A DNA stretch of 54,997 nt from Stenotrophomonas sp. YIM B06876 (GTDB taxonomy: Bacteria; Pseudomonadota; Gammaproteobacteria; Xanthomonadales; Xanthomonadaceae). Both the position numbers and the translations under genes were made by a program. Positions 51,019-54,997 of the stretch are shown piece after piece; position 1 is the first letter of the stretch; each line of letters starts with the position of its first letter. The notes beneath the pieces are model-generated. The model was not told where the DNA came from. It ran no database searches and saw only the letters and a list, made by a program, of their open reading frames with translations. The stretch covers positions 1-54,997 of the forward strand of contig NZ_JAUJUJ010000020.1 of the NCBI RefSeq assembly GCF_030711595.1, read 5' to 3'.

Positions 51019-52398
51019 ATGAATGCGACCCACAGTGCCCTCGTCGTCGACGACGAACGTGACATCCGCGAACTTCTGGTTCTCACCCTCGGCCGCATGG
51101 GACTGCGCGTCAGCACCGCCGCCAACCTGGCCGAAGCCCGCGAGCTGCTGGCCAGCAACCCCTACGCGCTGTGCATCACCGACATGCGCCTGCCCGATGG
51201 CAACGGCATCGAACTGGTCAGCGAGATCAACCGCGACTACCCGTGCACCCCGGTGGCGATGATCACCGCCTTCGGCAGCATGGATCTGGCGGTCGAGGCG
51301 CTGAAGGCCGGCGCGTTCGATTTCGTCAGCAAGCCGGTGGACATCAACGTGCTGCGCGGGCTGGTCAAGCACGCCCTGGAACTCAACAACAGCGAACGGG
51401 CGCCGGCCGCGCCGCCGCCGGAAAACGCCTCGCGCCTGCTCGGCGACTCGGCGGTCATGGACGAGCTGCGCGCCACCATCGCCAAAGTCGCGCGCAGCCA
51501 GGCGCCGGTCTACATCCTGGGCGAATCCGGGGTCGGCAAAGAGCTGGTCGCGCGCACCATCCATGCCCAGGGCGGGCGCGCCAACGGCCCGTTCGTCCCG
51601 GTCAACTGCGGCGCCATTCCCAGCGAACTGATGGAAAGCGAGTTCTTCGGCCATCGCAAGGGCAGTTTTACCGGTGCCCACGCCGACAAACCCGGGCTGT
51701 TCCAGGCCGCGCATGGCGGCACCCTGTTCTTGGACGAAGTGGCCGAGCTGCCGCTGCAGATGCAGGTCAAGCTGCTGCGCGCGATCCAGGAAAAATCGAT
51801 CCGCCCGGTCGGCGCCTCGATCGAGATCCCGGTCGATGTCCGCATCCTTTCCGCCACCCACAAAGACCTGGCTGATCTGGTCCACGACGGCCGCTTCCGC
51901 CACGACCTGTACTACCGCATCAACGTGATCGAGCTGCGGGTACCGCCGCTGCGCGAACGTGGCGGCGACCTGCCGCAACTGGCCGCCTCGATCCTGGCGC
52001 GGCTGGCGCAGTCGCACGGCCGGTCGATTCCGCTGCTGGCCACCTCCGCACTGGAGGCATTGGCCGGGTACGGCTTCCCCGGCAACGTGCGTGAACTGGA
52101 AAACATCCTCGAGCGCGCGCTCGCCCTGGCTGAGAACGACAGCATCGGCGCCAGCGACCTGCGCCTGCCGCAACCGCTCCCCCGCCACGCGCCCAGTACC
52201 GGCGCCCCTGCCCAGGAAGCGGTCGTGGACATCGACCCGGCCAGCTCCGCCCTGCCCTCGTACATCGAGCAGATGGAGCGCGCCGCGATCCAGAAGGCGC
52301 TGGAGGAAAACCGCTGGAACAAGACCAAAACCGCGGCCAAGCTCGGCATCACCTTCCGCGCCCTGCGCTACAAGCTGAAAAAGCTGGAAATGGAATAA
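51019..52398 (+). CDS. pilR: Type IV pilus response regulator PilR (NtrC family)
   Basis: 459 aa from the ATG at 51019; a TTG at 50983 is an alternative. The receiver domain has the phosphoacceptor D55 in [10 protein letters not shown] and K105 in VSKPVD. The AAA+ domain has Walker A GESGVGKE (168-175) and the sigma-54 contact loop GSFTGA (215-220), which has Ser in place of the usual Ala. The C-terminal Fis-type helix-turn-helix ends with [22 protein letters not shown]. PilR activates pilA transcription with RpoN. The first REP palindrome starts 34 bases after its stop. Confidence 0.96.
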   Translation: MNATHSALVVDDERDIRELLVLTLGRMGLRVSTAANLAEARELLASNPYALCITDMRLPDGNGIELVSEINRDYPCTPVAMITAFGSMDLAVEALKAGAFDFVSKPVDINVLRGLVKHALELNNSERAPAAPPPENASRLLGDSAVMDELRATIAKVARSQAPVYILGESGVGKELVARTIHAQGGRANGPFVPVNCGAIPSELMESEFFGHRKGSFTGAHADKPGLFQAAHGGTLFLDEVAELPLQMQVKLLRAIQEKSIRPVGASIEIPVDVRILSATHKDLADLVHDGRFRHDLYYRINVIELRVPPLRERGGDLPQLAASILARLAQSHGRSIPLLATSALEALAGYGFPGNVRELENILERALALAENDSIGASDLRLPQPLPRHAPSTGAPAQEAVVDIDPASSALPSYIEQMERAAIQKALEENRWNKTKTAAKLGITFRALRYKLKKLEME

Positions 52399-52431
52399 GC
52401 GGCAAAGCGCCCACGCCTCCACGGCCTCCCC

Positions 52432-53022
52432 GTAGAGCGGGGCAACGCCCCGCTGCCCTCCCCACCGGGTAACACTGCGGCTGCCGGGCGCTGCCCGGCA
52501 CTACGAGGCCTGCCTCCCCGTAGAGCGGGGCAACGCCCCGCTGCCCTCCACACCCGGCACCCCGAAGCTGCCGGGCCCCGCCCGGCCCTACGAGGCCTGC
52601 CTCCCCGTAGAGCGGGCCACGCCCCGCTGCCCGCCACACCCGGCACCCCGAAGCTGCCGGGCACCGCCCGGCCCGACGAGGCCTGCCTCCCCGTAGAGCG
52701 GGCAACGCCCCGCTGCCCTCCACACCCGGCACCCCGAAGCTGCCGGGCACCGCCCGGCACTACGAGGCCTGCCTCCCCGTAGAGCGGGCAACGCCCCGCT
52801 GCCCTCCACACCCGGCACCCCGAAGCGGCCGGGCACCGCCCGGCACTACGAGGCCTGCCGCCCCGTAGAGCGGGGCAACGCCCCGCTGCCCGCGACACCC
52901 GGCACCCCGTAGCTGCCGGGCCCCGCCCGGCAAAACGAGGCCTGCCTCCCCGTAGAGCGGGCAACGCCCCGCTGCCCTCCACACCCGGCACCCCGAAGCT
53001 GCCGGGCACTGCCCGGCACCAC
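52432..53022. repeat. Array of seven tandem REP pairs (BIMEs), left side of the RAYT gene
   Basis: Seven units of 86-88 bp start with a GTAG head at 52432, 52520, 52607, 52693, 52779, 52865 and 52952. Each unit has a first palindrome (GTAGAGCGGGGC..GCCCCGCT type) and, 30-odd bases later, a second inverted palindrome with a CTAC tail (CTGCCGGGC..GCCCGG type). The head GTAG is intact in all seven, whereas the CTAC tail is lost in units 3 (CGAC), 6 (AAAC) and 7 (CCAC). The array fills most of the 708-bp gap between pilR and the transposase. The units are near-identical, indicating recent tandem expansion. Confidence 0.92.
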
Positions 53023-53106
53023 AAATCGGCTTATCCGGAAATTCCGACATCTGGCCGGGCGAACGCCTGACATCCGTCATCGCGGCAACCGCGCCACGCT
53101 GTCCGC

Positions 53107-53571
53107 ATGGCAAGCCCCAGACTCCTGCGTGGCCGCGTGTCACACATCGGCACTCTCTACTCGATCACCACCGTAACCGCCGGGCGGCGCCCCCTGTTCC
53201 GCGCTGATGGCAATGCCCGGATCGTGATCGACGCGATGCGTCGGTCCGACCGCAACAAACTCACCTGCACTCTGGCCTGGGCGGTAATGCCCGACCACCT
53301 GCACTGGTTGATCCAACTCCGACGCGGCACATTGGCCGACTGTTTGCGGGAACTGAAATCGCACTCGGCCAAACACATCAACCAGCTGAATCAAGCGCGC
53401 GGTAGCGTCTGGCAGGCCGGTTACCACGACCATGCCGTGCGGCACCACGAATCCCTGCATGCCCTAACCGCGTACATCCTGCACAACCCGGTACGGGCCG
53501 GCCTGTGTACGCACCCAAGCGGTTACCCCTACGTCTGGTGCCGCTGGCCGGACCACGCCAATCCCCCGTAG
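53107..53571 (+). CDS. REP-associated tyrosine transposase (RAYT, Y1/IS200-like)
   Basis: 154 aa, complete. The HUH-type pair of metal-binding histidines is H64 and H66 in MPDHLHWL. The catalytic tyrosine is Y106 in VWQAGYHDHAVR, the family signature. The C-terminal YILHNPVRAGL also fits. RAYTs are single-copy, domesticated relatives of IS200/IS605 transposases that bind and cleave REP palindromes. Both flanks carry the cognate GTAG palindromes. The stop codon TAG (53569-53571) is part of the GTAG head of the first right-hand palindrome. The ribosome site before the ATG at 53107 is weak, suggesting low expression. Confidence 0.95.
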   Translation: MASPRLLRGRVSHIGTLYSITTVTAGRRPLFRADGNARIVIDAMRRSDRNKLTCTLAWAVMPDHLHWLIQLRRGTLADCLRELKSHSAKHINQLNQARGSVWQAGYHDHAVRHHESLHALTAYILHNPVRAGLCTHPSGYPYVWCRWPDHANPP

Positions 53572-54350
53572 AGCGGGGCATCGCCCCGCTGCGCCCGTGT
53601 TCCCCGATATACCTTCACCATCCGGCCGCGCCCTTGCCTCGCCACTCTCCGCGATTGCCGGGCGCTGCCCGGCACTACAAACCCGTGCGTTCTGATGCTG
53701 GCCACCCCCGAGGCTGCCGGGCGTTGCCCGGCCCTACATAACGCTGGCCACGGCCCCAGCCACCCAAAAAAACGCCGGGCAATACCCGGCGCTGGAAACC
53801 CTGTAGAGCGGGGCAACGCCCCGCTGCGCCCGTGTTCCCCGATGTACCTTCACCATCCGGCCGCGCCCTTGCCTCGCACTCTGCGCGATGGCCGGGCAAT
53901 ACCCGGCGCTGGAAACCCCGTAGAGCGGGGCACCGCCCCGCTGCGCCCGTGTTCCCCGAGGTACCTTCACCATCCGGCCGCGCCCTTGCCTCGCACTCTG
54001 CGCGATTGCCGGGCAATACCCGGCGCTGGAAACCCCGTAGAGCGGGGCAACGCCCCGCTGCGCCTATGTTCCCCGATGTACCTTCACCAACCAGCCGCGC
54101 CCTTGCCTCGCCACTCTCCGCGATTGCCGGGCGTTGCCCGGCACTACAAACCCGTGCGTTCTGTTGCTGGCCACCCCAGGCTGCCGGGCGCTGCCCGGCA
54201 CTACAAACCCGTGCGTTCTGTTGCTGGCCACCCCCGAGGCTGCCGGGCGTTGCCCGGCACTACATAACGCTGGCCACGATCCGGCCACCCACAAAAACGC
54301 CGGGCAATGCCCGGCGCTGAAACCCTGTAGAGCGGGGCAACGCCCCGCTG
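53568..54350. repeat. Mixed REP array, right side of the RAYT gene
   Basis: Five GTAG palindromes (same type as in the left array) start at 53568, 53803, 53920, 54037 and 54327. The middle three are 117 bp apart, as a unit that also contains the conserved segment around GTACCTTCACC and a GTAG-less hairpin CCGGGCAA..CCCGG followed by CGCTGGAAACC. Inverted CTAC-tailed palindromes (GCCGGGC..GCCCGGCACTAC type) occur near 53656, 53714, 54124, 54181 and 54240, the last three at a period of about 58 bp with a conserved AAACCCGTGCGTTCTG spacer. The last palindrome ends 6 bases before the pilB stop. Confidence 0.9.
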
Positions 54351-54356
54351 CGTCCA

Positions 54357-54997
<641 letters not shown>

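Noticed and set aside
52432..53022. CRISPR-like regular repeat array
   Set aside because: The period is regular, but whole units are alike, including the parts that would be spacers; the units are palindrome pairs with GTAG heads and a RAYT gene sits next to them, and no cas gene is present.

Overview
The window is high-GC proteobacterial chromosome from the Xanthomonadaceae, most likely Stenotrophomonas or a close relative. The evidence is the gene content and order (ruvC-ruvA-kup-ruvB-ybgC-tolQRAB-pal-cpoB-queE-queC; sucCD beside pilSR and pilB; otsB-GH15-otsA) and the palindromic repeats with a GTAG head, a type described as a very large family in Stenotrophomonas maltophilia. The genus call is inference; the family call is firm. 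Almost all of it is core genome.

Layout. 1-5.2 kb: hrpA (cut by the left edge), dps, recQ, then a gene-poor stretch and tRNA-Lys(UUU). 5.2-20.5 kb: an almost unbroken minus-strand run, read from right to left: aspS, a GNAT acetyltransferase, an alpha/beta hydrolase, yebC, the Holliday-junction genes ruvC and ruvA, the potassium transporter kup, ruvB, the Tol-Pal envelope system, and the preQ0 genes queE and queC. 20.6-31.6 kb: a secreted triple-repeat DUF3011 protein, a lipoprotein, a YheS-type ABC-F ATPase, a TonB-dependent receptor, a YbaL/Kef antiporter with an RCK domain, an AraC/GyrI-type regulator and an O-acetylhomoserine sulfhydrylase. 31.8-37.1 kb: clpB with a good sigma-32 promoter, a glutathione transferase, and two gene remnants joined head to head (a membrane-protein C-terminus and a TonB-receptor C-terminus), which look like the two sides of one deletion. 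37.2-41.2 kb: trehalose operon otsB-GH15-otsA. 41.3-46.4 kb: pgeF, rluD, bamD, nadE and a DUF559 nuclease-like gene. 46.4-47.0 kb: a block of 9-bp and 6/7-bp tandem repeats with inverted ends. 47.0-55.0 kb: sucD, sucC, pilS, pilR, a REP/RAYT locus, and the 3' half of pilB cut by the right edge.

The most unusual region is 52.4-54.35 kb, between the converging genes pilR and pilB. It is a REPtron: a complete REP-associated tyrosine transposase (RAYT, 154 aa) flanked on the left by seven tandem two-palindrome units of 86-88 bp and on the right by a differently built array with five GTAG palindromes and other hairpins. The stop codon of the transposase is the TAG of the first right-hand GTAG palindrome. 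Related isolated GTAG palindromes occur at 35.5 kb, beside the deletion scar, and at 44.2 kb.

Functional themes are DNA repair and recombination (recQ, ruvABC, hrpA, dps), outer-membrane integrity and assembly (Tol-Pal, BamD), stress protection (ClpB, Dps, trehalose), TCA cycle (SucCD) and type IV pilus control (PilSR, PilB).
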